The notes under the pieces were generated by a model. The model was given only the letters and a program-made list of their open reading frames with translations. It was not told where the DNA came from and made no database searches. The translations under genes were made by a program, and so were the position numbers. DNA of 64,000 nt from Mimachlamys varia (lineage: Eukaryota; Mollusca; Bivalvia; Pectinida; Pectinidae): NCBI GenBank assembly GCA_947623455.1, contig OX392536.1, positions 8,985,282 through 9,049,281 on the forward strand, in the 5' to 3' direction. Of this stretch, positions 13,628-23,717 are shown in pieces. Position 1 is the stretch's first letter; each line of letters begins with the position of its first letter.

Positions 13628-13836
13628 TAGATCTTCTAACTTCGGTTTGTTATTGAAGTGGGCCCCACCTGAATTATTTTCAATTCTTTGGATTTTTCTA
13701 TCAAGGATTTCTTGTGAGTTACCGCTCAGGTTTACTTCTTTTTAGGCTTATTTTTGCATGGTTATCAACTGGATTTTTTTTCAGAATTTTTCAGAATCAC
13801 GAAAATTTCCCTTAAGTAACGTTATTGGGCCTTTAA
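13628..13836 (+). mobile_element. TTAA-MITE family, copy 3 (5'-truncated)
   Basis: Only the right half of the family consensus is present. It starts at CTTCTAACTTCGGTTTGTTA and runs through GTGGGCCCCACCTGAATTAT to the terminus TATTGGGCCTTTAA at 13833-13836. Confidence 0.75.
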
Positions 13837-13984
13837 TAATAGAATTAGTGCACCCGTTATCTGTATTTTGACATTACGTCCGGTCGGTTTTGGTTCCTCA
13901 GTCTCCTTCTAGACTTCTTTTTAGACCCTTTCTTTGCATCATGGACGAGACTAATGCTTTGGTCACATCCACTTCCGATTAGGC

Positions 13985-14345
13985 TTAGGATGTACTCCCG
14001 GCATGATTTTTAGCCATTTGGCTTGGTCCCCGGCCGGACACCAGACATGGCCAGCCGGTGGCCGGGGCTGTCAGGCAGCATCGGGGAGGTGCCCGAAGAG
14101 TTTTAACTCTAAGTTAAAATTTCTCCGGTGTCACGTAGATTTTCATAATCGGCCACATATTCTTCACACATCGATTAAGTATCGTCCGATATCCGGCCGG
14201 GAATCGAGCGATAATCGGCCGGTGTGTGTAGCCTCAGAGGAGAATTTGTTGGGACCGGACATGGGCCGATATGTGTGGACCAGATATGTTACAGACATCG
14301 GCCGGTTACCGGCCGGCTAGGACCGGACATCGGCCGGACTATATA
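13985..14345. other. GC-rich tract with repeated GGCCGG motifs
   Basis: The tract contains many GGCCGG or CGGCCGG words, for example near 14031, 14053, 14193, 14216, 14301 and 14330, separated by non-repetitive sequence. It stands out from the AT-rich surroundings. Open frames of up to 105 codons here look like a side effect of low AT content. A TATA-like box follows directly. Confidence 0.5.
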
Positions 14346-14347
14346 AA
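14340..14347 (+). promoter_or_regulatory. TATA-box-like motif
   Basis: TATATAAA lies immediately downstream of the GGCCGG-rich tract and is followed by CCCCCGTCAGTCGCCGTG. The arrangement resembles a core promoter, perhaps of a transposable element. No convincing coding frame follows, so the call is weak. Confidence 0.2.
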
Positions 14348-14767
14348 CCCCCGTCAGTCGCCGTGTACAACATTATAGCGCGTTTCTACACAAGAGACAA
14401 CACATACACAATCATCGTTCGTTGTTCGTAGGATACTCGGGCGATATTCGTACGATGTCCGGTGAATAGGCCGGTTATCGCCCGGACATCATAGGATAAT
14501 AGGCCGATTAGTATAAGATGTTCGGTCGGTATTCTCTGCCTCGCCGGCCCCCAAAAAAATCTCTTTGGAAACAGACGCCGTACGATTACCAGACGGTCTT
14601 CGGACAGCCTCCGCACGGCCTCCGGACGGTGCTATTTATGTAAATGATGTGTGACAAATTTTTTGACCGGTGTTGTCCGATGCCGGAAAAATAGCCCAAA
14701 CCAGCGGTGTACTCCCGATTACCACCTATCCCCGGATACCGGCCGATCTTTGTGACCAAAGCATAAA

Positions 14768-14900
14768 GAAGGACAAAATAGCGGTATGGCGTAGTTTATT
14801 AATTAATTATTTGGCTCGACTGTATCCTATTTTAAATTACAAAAATGCTTCATTCATGTGTGTCTTTCGGACGATCCGGTGTAGTTATCCATTGTCAGAA
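14768..14900. repeat. Third, diverged copy of the 13.2-13.5 kb module
   Basis: Shared landmarks with the copies at 13195 and 13390 are AAGGACAAAATAGCGGTATGG, a TTAATTA...TTGGCTCGACT segment and TGTGTGTCTTT. It has no coding content. Confidence 0.4.
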
Positions 14901-14954
14901 ACCCAAGTTTGATTGTCGTGGATTCCCGACCATATCAACTAACTTCATCGTTAG

Positions 14955-15180
14955 TCAAGAAAAAAAGAAGAGAAAGAATACCAAAGCGCCATAATCAGAA
15001 AATAAATACGACAGAAATCCAAATCGAATAACGAGGGGCAAAATGTTAACACGAAGAAACCTGAAAAAGTGCAAGAGAATAAGACCAGGCGTTCCAGAAG
15101 AGTAACCGGGGCATCCAATCTGATTAAAATAATATCTTGATCTCCGCGCCGTTCTGTAAACTTCTTTTGCATTAGCCAAT
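14955..15180 (+). mobile_element. SINE family B copy
   Basis: Contains GGGGCAAAATGTTAACACGA and GTGCAAGAGAATAAGACCAG followed by GCGTTCCAGAAGAGTAA, which is the family body. Weaker tail-like sequence (GTCAGATCCTTGTAAAACGG near 15400) suggests the copy may extend further right. The head is missing. Confidence 0.6.
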
Positions 15181-15504
15181 CAAATAACTATTTTCAGAAT
15201 CTTGACAGTGGAATTTTGAGGCGACAAAGCTTACATAATCGCATTTGTCAGTTTAGTCATTTCGTCACAAAAACGTTCATGTGGAATAATGTAACGAAAT
15301 GGCTTGCTGCAAGATGACAGGTCATTGGAAAATTATTTCAGTGTTAAGTAAAGAGGCGACAAAGGTCATCTGAACGTAACCTCTTATGGGATGTTGTCAG
15401 ATCCTTGTAAAACGGAGTGAGAACAAGGATCTGTATTTTAATCAGGTTGAGGGGCATCAGTCTCAATCACAAAAAGTAGGCATACTAATGAGAATATTAA
15501 ACAA

Positions 15505-16756
15505 CAGGCCCATGGGCCTTAACGGTCACCTGAATTTCGATGTACTAGTACCAATAACTTTTGTTACTGAAATTATCATTAACTTAAAACCAAGTTTGAG
15601 CTAGAAAACTGACAGGTAGAAAAGGAAAGGGACCTGCTTATACGTCTATATATCTCCCAAAATCATTGATCCTTGAGATTTGAACCCAACGATCAAACTC
15701 GGTGACTTTGATCTTTGTTCAATTGACTTCTCTTAAAAGGAAGTTACAACGGTTCCCTTAACATTTGAATCAGTGACCTTGAACTCTTTGACTCTCTGAC
15801 CTTGACCTTTGGTCATGTCGACCCCTTGTTCTAAAACTGATCCACTTTCTTCACAATGCCAATGTTCATCATTAAAGAGCTATATAATTTGACCTTGAAA
15901 TTTAAACCGATCACCTTGACTTTTGGTCAGTTGAATCCTTGAATAATCAAAACAAATTTACTTCATAATGTCTTGACTAAATATTCATCAGTGAAAAGAT
16001 ATAAAATTTGACCTTGACCTTTGACCCAGTTACCTTGACGTCCAATTAGTTGATTCTGACCAGCTTTGCTTCACAATGTCATTAGAAAATGTTCATCATT
16101 ACAAGAGGCCCATGGGCACATCTTGGTCAGAAGAAGCCAATTTGACCTTTTTTTCCATAGGAGGGAACCTGGCGCCGCTTGCACATAACAAAATGTTCAT
16201 CGGTGAAAAGATATCAAATTTGACCACTTGATCACCTCCTCCCCAAGAGGGTCTGAAGAAGGAGACTTTTACTTTTTGCCAATTTCACCCTTTCAAGCCC
16301 CTCCCTACTGCCCCGGAGATGGACCAGAGTCAAAATTCTATTTACGACAAATCGTCATCTCCTGGTTATAATTCCAACCTAGTTTCAATTATTTCCAAAT
16401 GAAAATGAACAAAATATATCCAAAAGTGTCAATGTCCTAAATAAATAAAGAAAACTTCACCCCCTCCCCAGGAGAAAACCCGAAGTCTGGGGAACCTGAA
16501 ATTCACAATTTTGATAAAGCACCCTAAGACTCTCTTTGGAGACGAAGACTTTCGAAACCTTAACTAGTTTTGGCCCCTCGCTCAGGCCCCTAAGGACCTA
16601 TTCTAATCGCCTTTCGTCGTCCGTCCGTAAACAATTTGCATTTTCGACTTCTCAAAAATCCCTGAACAAATTTGAATGAAATTTGGCAGGAACTTTTCTA
16701 GCCAAAGATGCATCAAAATTGTCAATTTTATGGTCCTACCTATTCAGGTGACCTAA
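15505..16756 (+). mobile_element. Dispersed element family C, copy 1 (mosaic)
   Basis: The left end reads AGGCCCATGGGCCTTAACGG. The element aligns by eye, inverted, with 47665-48806. It contains many TGACCTTGACC or TTGACC half-sites, including a perfect DR1. A second copy of the end motif (AGAGGCCCATGGGCACATC, about 16103) implies nesting. From about 16600, the GTCCGTCCGTAAACAATTTG segment has the opposite orientation to the rest. I see no open frame for a transposase. Confidence 0.65.
16015..16026. promoter_or_regulatory. DR1 nuclear-receptor-type motif inside family C copy 1
   Basis: TGACCTTTGACC is the reverse complement of GGTCAAAGGTCA, two RGGTCA half-sites spaced by one base. This arrangement is known to bind RXR, HNF4 and PPAR-type receptors. 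Function here is unproven. Confidence 0.35.
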
Positions 16757-17186
16757 AAACGTCCATTTCATATCAAGATTGAATCAATATATCAGAATTA
16801 ACTAAAAAAAATCTCTAAGAAAATGTCACAAAGGTACATATTAATTCGAAATTAAAAAAAAACAACAACACATATTTCGGCAATTTTTTCCCGTCGATAG
16901 TTTAGAGGATGTCGATTTGAATCTTGTTCAAGTTTCCAAAAACTAAGAAAACAAGGTCTCAATATATTGGATAATAGAAATGTGTTTCCTATTCAGCCCT
17001 CCGTATGGCTATGATGCAAAGAGTGAAAAAAATTCACTGTTATAGATACATCCATAATAATCACAACTGCAAAATTGCCCGAAGTGCACAATCAGACGAA
17101 ATGAATAGTTCTGGAAATGATATTAAAACTAATAACCTTAACACTATCGACAGACATCACTGTATGTTTGCGACGTCTTGAATGAA
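16757..17186. other. Unique AT-rich spacer, no gene seen
   Basis: Nothing recognisable lies between the family C element and the GC-rich minisatellite. Confidence 0.55.
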
Positions 17187-17760
17187 GAAGGGGGCACCAA
17201 GACTCCCTGACCCGGGCTAGTGTCAGGCGACAATGAGGGGAGGGGGCACCAAGACTCCCTGACCCGGGCTAGTGTCAGGCAGAGACTCTCGGACGCCGGG
17301 CTAGTATCAGGCGACAATGAGGGGAGGGGGCACCAAGACTCCCACCCCGGGCTAGTGTCAGGCGACAATGAGGGGAGGGGGGCACCAAGACTCCCTGACC
17401 CGGGCTAGTGTCAGGCAGAGACTCTCAGACGCCGGGCTAGTATCAGGCGACAATGAGGGGAGGGGGCACCAAGACTCCCTGACCCGGGCTAGTGTCAGGC
17501 AGAGACTCTCGGACGCCGGGCTAGTATCAGGCGACAATGAGGGGAGGGGCACCAAGACTCCCACCCCGGGCTAGTGTCAGGCGACAATGAGGGGAGGGGG
17601 GCACCAAGACTCCCTGACCCGGGCTAGTGTCAGGCAGAACCTCAGACGCCGGGCAAGTGTCAGGCGACAATGAGGGGAGGGGGCACCAAGACTCCCACCC
17701 CCGGGCTATTGTCAGGCGACGGTGGGTGTGGGGTTGGGACTCTCAGACGCCGGGTTTTAG
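17187..17760. repeat. GC-rich composite minisatellite (52-bp and 84-bp units)
   Basis: The shared core is GGCGACAATGAGGGGAGGGG followed by GCACCAAGACTC and CCGGGCTAGTGTCAGG. CACCAAG starts fall at 17195, 17247, 17331, 17383, 17467, 17550, 17602 and 17684. Spacings therefore alternate between 52 and 82-84 bp. The long unit carries an extra segment of about 32 bp (AGAGACTCTCGGACGCCGGG plus flank). Open frames on both strands are repeat artefacts. Confidence 0.92.
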
Positions 17761-17867
17761 ATGTTGTGTATGATCCATATTGTTTGTATATGTCGTAGTG
17801 TTATATCACTTATTTAGAAAGCTGGCATACATCAAGGGATATATAGCAACAGTCACGTTACTTGTTG

Positions 17868-20228
17868 ACGTGAGTGCGGTTTTGATACGTTCGATACGCC
17901 GGTATTCACGTTATTTGTTTGATGTGAGTGCGGTTTTGATACGTTCGACACGCCGGTATTCACGTAACTTGTTTGACGTGTGTTCGGTTTTGATACGTTC
18001 GACAAGCCAATATTCACGTTACTTGTTTGACGTGTGTTCAGTTTTGATTCGTTCGACACGCCAGTATTCACACTACTTGTTTGACGTTTGTTCGGTTTTG
18101 ATACGTTCGACATGCCAATATTCACGTTACTTGTTTGACGTGTGTTCGGTTTTGATACGTTCGACACGCCAGTATTCACGTTACTTGTTTGACGTTTGTT
18201 CGGTTTTGATACGTTCGACACGCCAGTATTCACGTTACTTGTTTGACGTGTTTGCGGTTTTGATACGTTCGACACGCCGGTATTCACGTTACTTGTTTGA
18301 CGTGTGTACGGTTTTGATACGTTCGACACGCCGGTTTTCACGTTACTTGTTTGACGTGTGTTCGGTTTTGATACGTTCGACACGCCGGTATTCACGTTAC
18401 TTGTTTGACGTGTGTTCGGTTTTGATACGTTCGACACGCCGGTTTTCACGTTACTTGTTTGACGTTTGTTCGGTTTTGATACGTTCGACACGCCAGTATT
18501 CACGTTACTTGTTTGACGTGTTTGCGGTTTTGATACGTTCGACACGCCGGTATTCACGTTACTTGTTTGATGTGTGTTCGGTTTTGATACGTTCGACAAG
18601 CCGGTATTCACGTTACTTGTTTGACGTGTGTACGGTTTTGATACGTTCGACACGCCGGTTTTCACGTTACTTGTTTGACGTGTGTTCGGTTTTGATACGT
18701 TCGACACGCCGGTATTCACGTTACTTGTTTGACGTGTGTTCGGTTTTGATACGTTCGACACGCCGGTTTTCACGTTACTTGTTTGACGTTTGTTCGGTTT
18801 TGATACGTTCGACACGCCAGTATTCACGTTACTTGTTTGACGTGTTTGCGGTTTTGATACGTTCGACACGCCGGTATTCACGTTACTTGTTTGATGTGTG
18901 TTCGGTTTTGATACGTTCGACACGCCGGTATTCACGTTACTTGTTTGATGTGTGTTCGGTTTTGATACGTTCGACACGCCGGTATTCACGTTACTTGTTT
19001 GATGTGTTCGGTTTTGATACGTTCGACACGCCGGTATTCACGTTACTTGTTTGATGTGTGTTCGGTTTTGATACGTTCGACACGCCGGTATTCACGTTAC
19101 TTGTTTGACGTGTGTTCGGTTTTGATACGTTCGACACGCCGGTATTCACGTTACTTGTTTGATGTGTGTTCGGTTTTGATACGTTCGACACGCCGGTATT
19201 CACGTTACTTGTTTTATGTGTGTTCGGTTTTGATACGTTCGACATGCCAATATTCACGTTACTTGTTTGACGTTTGTTCGGTTTTGATACGTTCGACACG
19301 CCGGTATTCACGTTACTTGTTTGACGTGTGTTCGGTTTTGATACGTTCGACACGCCGGTATTCACGTTACTTGTTTGACGTGTTTGCGGTTTTGATACGT
19401 TCGACACGCCGGTATTCACGTTACTTGTTTGATGTGTGTGCGGTTTTCATACGTTCGACACGCCGGTATTCACGTTTCTTGTTTGATGTGTGTTCGGTTT
19501 TGATACGTTCGACACGCCGGTTTTCACGTTACTTGTTTGATGAGTGTTCGGTTTTGATACGTTCGACACGCCGGTATTCACGTTACTTGTTTGATGTGTG
19601 TTCGGTTTTGATACGTTCGACACGCCGGTATTCACGTTACTTGTTTGACGTGTGTTCGGTTTTGATACGTTCGACACGCCGGTATTCACGTTACTTGTTT
19701 GACGTGTGTTCGGTTTTGATACGTTCGACAAGCCAATATTCACGTTACTTGTTTGACGTGTGTTCGGTTTTGATACGTTCGACACGCCGGTATTCACGTT
19801 ACTTGTTTGATGTGTGTTCGGTTTTGATACGTTCGACACGCCGGTTTTCACGTTACTTGTTTGATGTGTGTTCGGTTTTGATACGTTCGACACGCCGGTA
19901 TTCACGTTACGTGTTTGACGTGTGTTCGGTTTTGATACGTTCGACACGCTGGTATTCACGTTACGTGTTTGACGTGTGTTCGGTTTTGATACGTTCGACA
20001 CGCCGGTATTCACGTTACTTGTTTGATGTGTGTTCGGTTTTGATACGTTCGACACGCCGGTATTAACGTTACTTGTTTGACGTGTGTTCGGTTTTGATAC
20101 GTTCGACACGCCGGTATTCACGTTACTTGTTTGATGTGTTCGGTTTTGATACGTTCGACACGCCGGTATTCACGTTACTTGTTTTATGTGTGTTCGGTTT
20201 TGATACGTTCGACACGCCGGTATTCACG
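17868..20228. repeat. 54-bp satellite, about 44 units
   Basis: The unit core is TTGATACGTTCGACACGCCG followed by GTATTCACGTTACTTGTTTG and ACGTGTGTTCGG. Since 54 is a multiple of three, one plus frame (18-residue period FDVCSVLIRSTRRYSRYL) and one minus frame (period NTGVSNVSKPNTRQTSNV) stay open. The plus frame breaks only at units that lose 2 bp near 18997 and 20129. Variant units form a 270-bp and then a 324-bp higher-order repeat, marked by GACGTGTTTGCGG at about 18240, 18510 and 18834. Differences between units are mostly amino-acid-changing, so I do not call a gene. Confidence 0.95.
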
Positions 20229-20398
20229 TTCTCCCGCTGATGGCAAAAATCTCACTATCCCATTGGTTAAAACAAAGTCACATGACGTCCTGGATGAACC
20301 CGTATCGGGTCACTAAAAATCCCCATTATGTCACTAAATTCCGTATCACGTCAGTAACAAGTATCGTTTCTGAATGAACTCTCTATTTAATAACAACG

Positions 20399-20668
20399 AT
20401 GGCTGCTCATAAACGCTTCGGCCACACCACGGCAGATATATTGGCTCAGGAACGCCAGAAATTAAATTATGACAAAATTTTGAGATGCAACGAGAAAGCG
20501 GTCAGATCATTGAAAGCTTATTTAGGTGAAAAGGCCCAGGATACTACGTTTGATGAAGTGAGGTTGGCGGAAACGTTAGGGCATTTCTATGTTTATATCC
20601 ACAAGAGAGACGATTCAAAATATAATTCCAGTTCATGTTTTTTTTTTAAATTAATTACAGGGGTATAA
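20399..20668 (+). CDS. Recombinase-like N-terminal fragment (candidate exon)
   Basis: The 89-codon frame starts at an ATG in good context (ACAACGATGG). Residues 1-75 read like real protein: FGHTTADILAQERQKLNYDK, then KAVRSLKAYLGEKAQDTTFD, then LAETLGHFYVYIHKRDD. From memory this pattern (a helix, an x-x-L-x-x-Y-L-x-E-K turn, then L-x-x-x-L-x-x-F-Y-V) matches the N-terminal core-binding region of tyrosine-recombinase-like proteins. That group includes Crypton-derived and ZMYM/QRICH1-type proteins, which are common in mollusc genomes. After KYNSSS the frame runs into a poly-T stretch. The sequence TTAATTACAG at 20651-20660 could be a splice acceptor for a very short intron. No catalytic domain is in the window, so this is either a first exon or a dead fragment. 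Confidence 0.4.
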   Translation: MAAHKRFGHTTADILAQERQKLNYDKILRCNEKAVRSLKAYLGEKAQDTTFDEVRLAETLGHFYVYIHKRDDSKYNSSSCFFFKLITGV

Positions 20669-20696
20669 GCCTTCAGCGGGATAAATTCGTTACACA

Positions 20697-20786
20697 GTTT
20701 GTTAGTGACCTGATACGGGAAAATATCAGGTTTAAAAAAACTTTTTTTTAGACCCGATATTTTTCTGTATCAGGTCACTAACAAAC
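20697..20786. repeat. Long hairpin beside the recombinase-like frame
   Basis: The left arm GTTTGTTAGTGACCTGATAC with extension (20697-20730) pairs with 20753-20786, leaving a 22-nt poly-A/poly-T loop. The first 20 bases of the arm pair perfectly. It is too AT-loop-rich to call as a terminator or a known ncRNA. Confidence 0.8.
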
Positions 20787-20799
20787 TATCGAACTAATA

Positions 20800-21790
20800 A
20801 TATCTTGTCATATCTAGTCATATCTAGTCACCTCTAGTCATATTTTTCATTTCAACAAATTTTAATGACAAAACAAGGTGGAAAATGTCAAAAGGATTGA
20901 ATATCAGGCATTGCCTATATTAATTATCTCCTTTGGTGGTTTTGTACACAGTGAGCAAATATATATACAATAAAGATAAATTAAAGCGAAATAGCGATAG
21001 TGAAATGAAAACAGTCATATTTAGTCATATATAGTCACCTCTAGTCATATCTAGTCATAAATAGTCACCTCTTGTCATATCTAGTCATAAATAGTCACCT
21101 CTAGTCATATCTAGTCATAAATAGTCACCTCTTGTCATATCTAGTCATAAATAGTCACCTCTTGTCATATCTAGTCATAAATAGTCACCTCTTGTCATAT
21201 CTAGTCATAAATAGTCACCTCTAGTCACATCTAGTCATATCTAGTCACATCTAGTCATATCTAGTCATATCTAGACATATCTAGTACCTCTAGACATATC
21301 TAGTACCTCTAGTTATATCTAGTGCCTCTAATCACCTCTAGTTATATCTAGTCACATATAGTCACATCTAGTACATCTAGTCACCTCTAGTTATATCTAG
21401 TCATATCAATTCACCTCTAGTCATATCTAGTAATCTCTAGTCATATCTAGTCACCTTTAGTCATATCTTGGCATATATAGTCATATCTAGTACATCTAGT
21501 CATATATAGTACCTCTTGTCATATCTAGTACCTCTAGTTATATCTAGTACCTAAAGATATAATCACCTCTAGTCATATCTAGTACCTCTAGTCATATATA
21601 GTTCGTCTAGTCACCTCTAGTCATATCTAGTCACCTGTAGTCATATCTAGTCCCTCTAGTCATATCTAGTCATATTTAGTCACCTCTTGTCATATCAAGT
21701 CATATAGTTATATCTAGTCAATATATAGTTATATATAGTCAATATCCAGACATACCTAGCTATATCTCCATATCTAGTTATATCTAGTAG
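20800..21790. repeat. Decamer minisatellite, about 95 units, with a 30-bp phase
   Basis: The units are TAGTCATATC, TAGTCACCTC and TAGTCATAAA. At about 21000-21230 they are ordered in threes to give a regular 30-bp period. Elsewhere the decamers are shuffled and diverged. Confidence 0.93.
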
Positions 21791-22139
21791 TTTTTAAGTT
21801 GAAATCGCCTCCGCTGAATTTTGTTTCAAAGAAATGAATGATATTTTAGCTCACTTGGCGACGTCAGTTGTTTTACTCTCTTTACTTCTAGCTAAAATCT
21901 TCTTTCTTGATATTTTTTTCAAGAAAGTGCCACAAAAACTCTGTGTTGCTTTTATTAAGTGACCTGACAATGCATTCTCACGTAGATTTGAAAGTTTCCA
22001 TATCATATCAAATAATAAATAATTAGATTCTCAACTCAGCCGTGCTGTTACACAGAGAATGTGAGAACTGTTTCATTGTAAATGTAGTTAGACTGATATA
22101 TGTTTATTCTAATATAAAACTACATTTGTAACGGTTAAA
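21791..22139. other. Unique spacer, no gene seen
   Basis: This is AT-rich sequence between the decamer array and a SINE fragment, with nothing recognisable. Confidence 0.55.
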
Positions 22140-22330
22140 AAACTATCTGGAACCCAGAGTCTTATTCTCTTGTACTTTTTAAAGGGTCTCCATGTAAATA
22201 TTCCCTTTGGTCATATTTTGTCTTTAGGTTACCCGATTTTGGGTTCGGATCGGTATTCTCGGATTTTTCAAAGCAAAAACAAGTACGTATCTTACCGAAA
22301 AATACGTTGTTTTGAATTTATATTCAGCTT
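22140..22330 (-). mobile_element. SINE family B fragment (inverted)
   Basis: The plus strand reads GTCTTATTCTCTTGTACTTT followed by CATGTAAATATTCCCTTTGG and a GGTTACCCGATTTTGGGTTC-like segment. This is the reverse complement of the family body. It ends 400 bp before the candidate first exon at 22741. Confidence 0.6.
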
Positions 22331-22703
22331 GTATTGTGGAAATTGGTAAATGACTGTGGCGTGCCACACTGCCCTCGAACACATGACTGGGCTGTGTGTA
22401 ACCAGACCGCTGGTGGAGGCAGACCTCCCAGAGTTGAGCTGTGAGTCTACAACCGTTCCTCGTCCTCATCTCTCCCATCAATACGGTTTGTAATTCTTTT
22501 CTCGACACACCTAATCATGTTTTATCATGGCTTCTAGACTGACAGGGAAGTTGAGCTCTGTATTTGTCGCGTGGAATACAACACTAGTAAAGCAATGGCA
22601 TTTACCTCCAAAATCAAAGAGTAGTGTGAAAAACATGTGAGGTGTTTCTACGGAAAGGATTTATCTAATTCTGGCAGCGAAGAAACGTGTGTAGGGATAT
22701 ACA

Positions 22704-22715
22704 ATGTTGCTGTGA
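22704..22715 (+). other. Three-codon upstream ORF in a candidate 5' leader
   Basis: ATG TTG CTG TGA lies 26 bp upstream of the candidate start at 22741, in the putative 5' untranslated leader. If transcribed, such a uORF could reduce translation of the main frame. This depends on the gene model at 22741 being right. Confidence 0.3.
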
Positions 22716-22740
22716 GCCAGGGGACACGTAAACAAACAAA

Positions 22741-22759
22741 ATGACGGAAGTCGCTGAAG
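22741..22759 (+). CDS. Candidate exon 1 of a tetraspanin-like gene (M-T-E-V-A-E)
   Basis: ATGACGGAAGTCGCTGAAG is followed directly by a consensus donor, GTGAGT at 22760. The start context AACAAAATGA is good, and an in-frame TAA at 22729-22731 excludes an upstream extension. The exon ends after one base of a codon (phase 1). The exon at 49759 begins with two bases, AT, so joining gives GAT (Asp) and an uninterrupted frame M-T-E-V-A-E-D-T-P-D-D-L. The intron would be 26,999 bp. Phase and motif agreement are observed; the link between two such distant exons is inference, because a 19-bp exon can arise by chance. Confidence 0.45.
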
Positions 22760-22774
22760 GTGAGTTGATATGTA

Positions 22775-22814
22775 ATCAATCAATCAATCGATCAATCAAT
22801 CAATCAATCAATCA
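22775..22814. repeat. (TCAA)n microsatellite
   Basis: About ten TCAA/ATCA tetranucleotides with one interruption (CGATCAAT). It starts about 15 bp after the candidate exon 1 donor. Confidence 0.9.
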
Positions 22815-23717
22815 TATTGAAGTACCACATATTATTATTTGCATTAGACATTGAAATACCATTTCAATATTTAAAGGTGCAGGGTTTTCCCTGATGCACA
22901 AAAACATGCATTTTGACTCCCAAAATTGAGGAATTTTTGCTATATATTATTTGTGATGGGAGTCCCAGGACTCATAAATTCATCAAATTTGAGGGTCCCC
23001 GGGAAAACACTGAAGGTGATATCCCGCCGATATCGGTTGAGGAGATATTATACACGTAGAAAAAATGATAAACAAATAGTTAAGAAATCAGCTTTATACT
23101 GTTTGTAAAAACAGACACCCGTTCTTGTCTAAGCATAAAGAAACAGTTTTACTATGATCCCCGGTACTGGTCTCGTCTGTCAAGCACCTTTGATATAAAC
23201 TATGAAAAGGTATCGGACAGAATTTCCGGCTTCTACGTTAACCATACAAACTTGGCTTTTGAATCAAATATAAATACATGTTTTTGTTGGTTGTGATTGA
23301 AGCAGTGTTGCAATAAAAAACAAATTTCTTTATTTGTTTTGAAATGAATTTTACTATAATTTCAAGGGAACTGATCACAGTTTTATTAGCGTTCTTTAAC
23401 TTAAGATTTTCTTCTTAACTTTTTGTAATACTTTTTTTTAATTCTTTTTTAAGTTAAGTTAATGGGGTCAGAGCTCCACGTACTCTAGTATTTTTTTTAA
23501 AACACAATTAAACTGCACGCGATATATATGATAAACTGAGAAAGAACTTTCATATACGGTAATACACAGGTGTGGTACGCTTGATAATTTTTAAACAGAC
23601 GGGTCTTATCAAATTTGCGCTTCCGTTCGAACTAATAGGTAGGCTAAGATTGTACGAGATAGTAAAATACGTTTCTATATGGTTTACAGGGAGTATTCAA
23701 AATTGTGGATTTATGGC
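22815..23717. other. Unique sequence (would be intronic), no gene seen
   Basis: Two 60-codon frames here (22926-23108 and 23572-23754) show no domain, splice or composition signal that would support coding. Confidence 0.5.

Larger units (their letters stand above)
20299..20786. mobile_element. Possible element: recombinase-like frame between inverted repeats
   Basis: CCCGTATCGGGTCACTAAAA at 20299-20318 is the imperfect inverse of TTAGTGACCTGATACGGG at 20702-20719 (about 19 of 22 bases match over the longer alignment). The enclosed segment contains the frame at 20399-20668. The right repeat is itself one arm of the hairpin 20697-20786. A transposon or excision product would explain this, but no target duplication was identified. 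Confidence 0.35.

Noticed and set aside
17144..20121. Open frames in the 52/84-bp and 54-bp arrays (LIRSTRRYSR and NVSKPNTRQT periods)
   Set aside because: Repeat-driven and open on both strands at once. No signal distinguishes one strand as coding.
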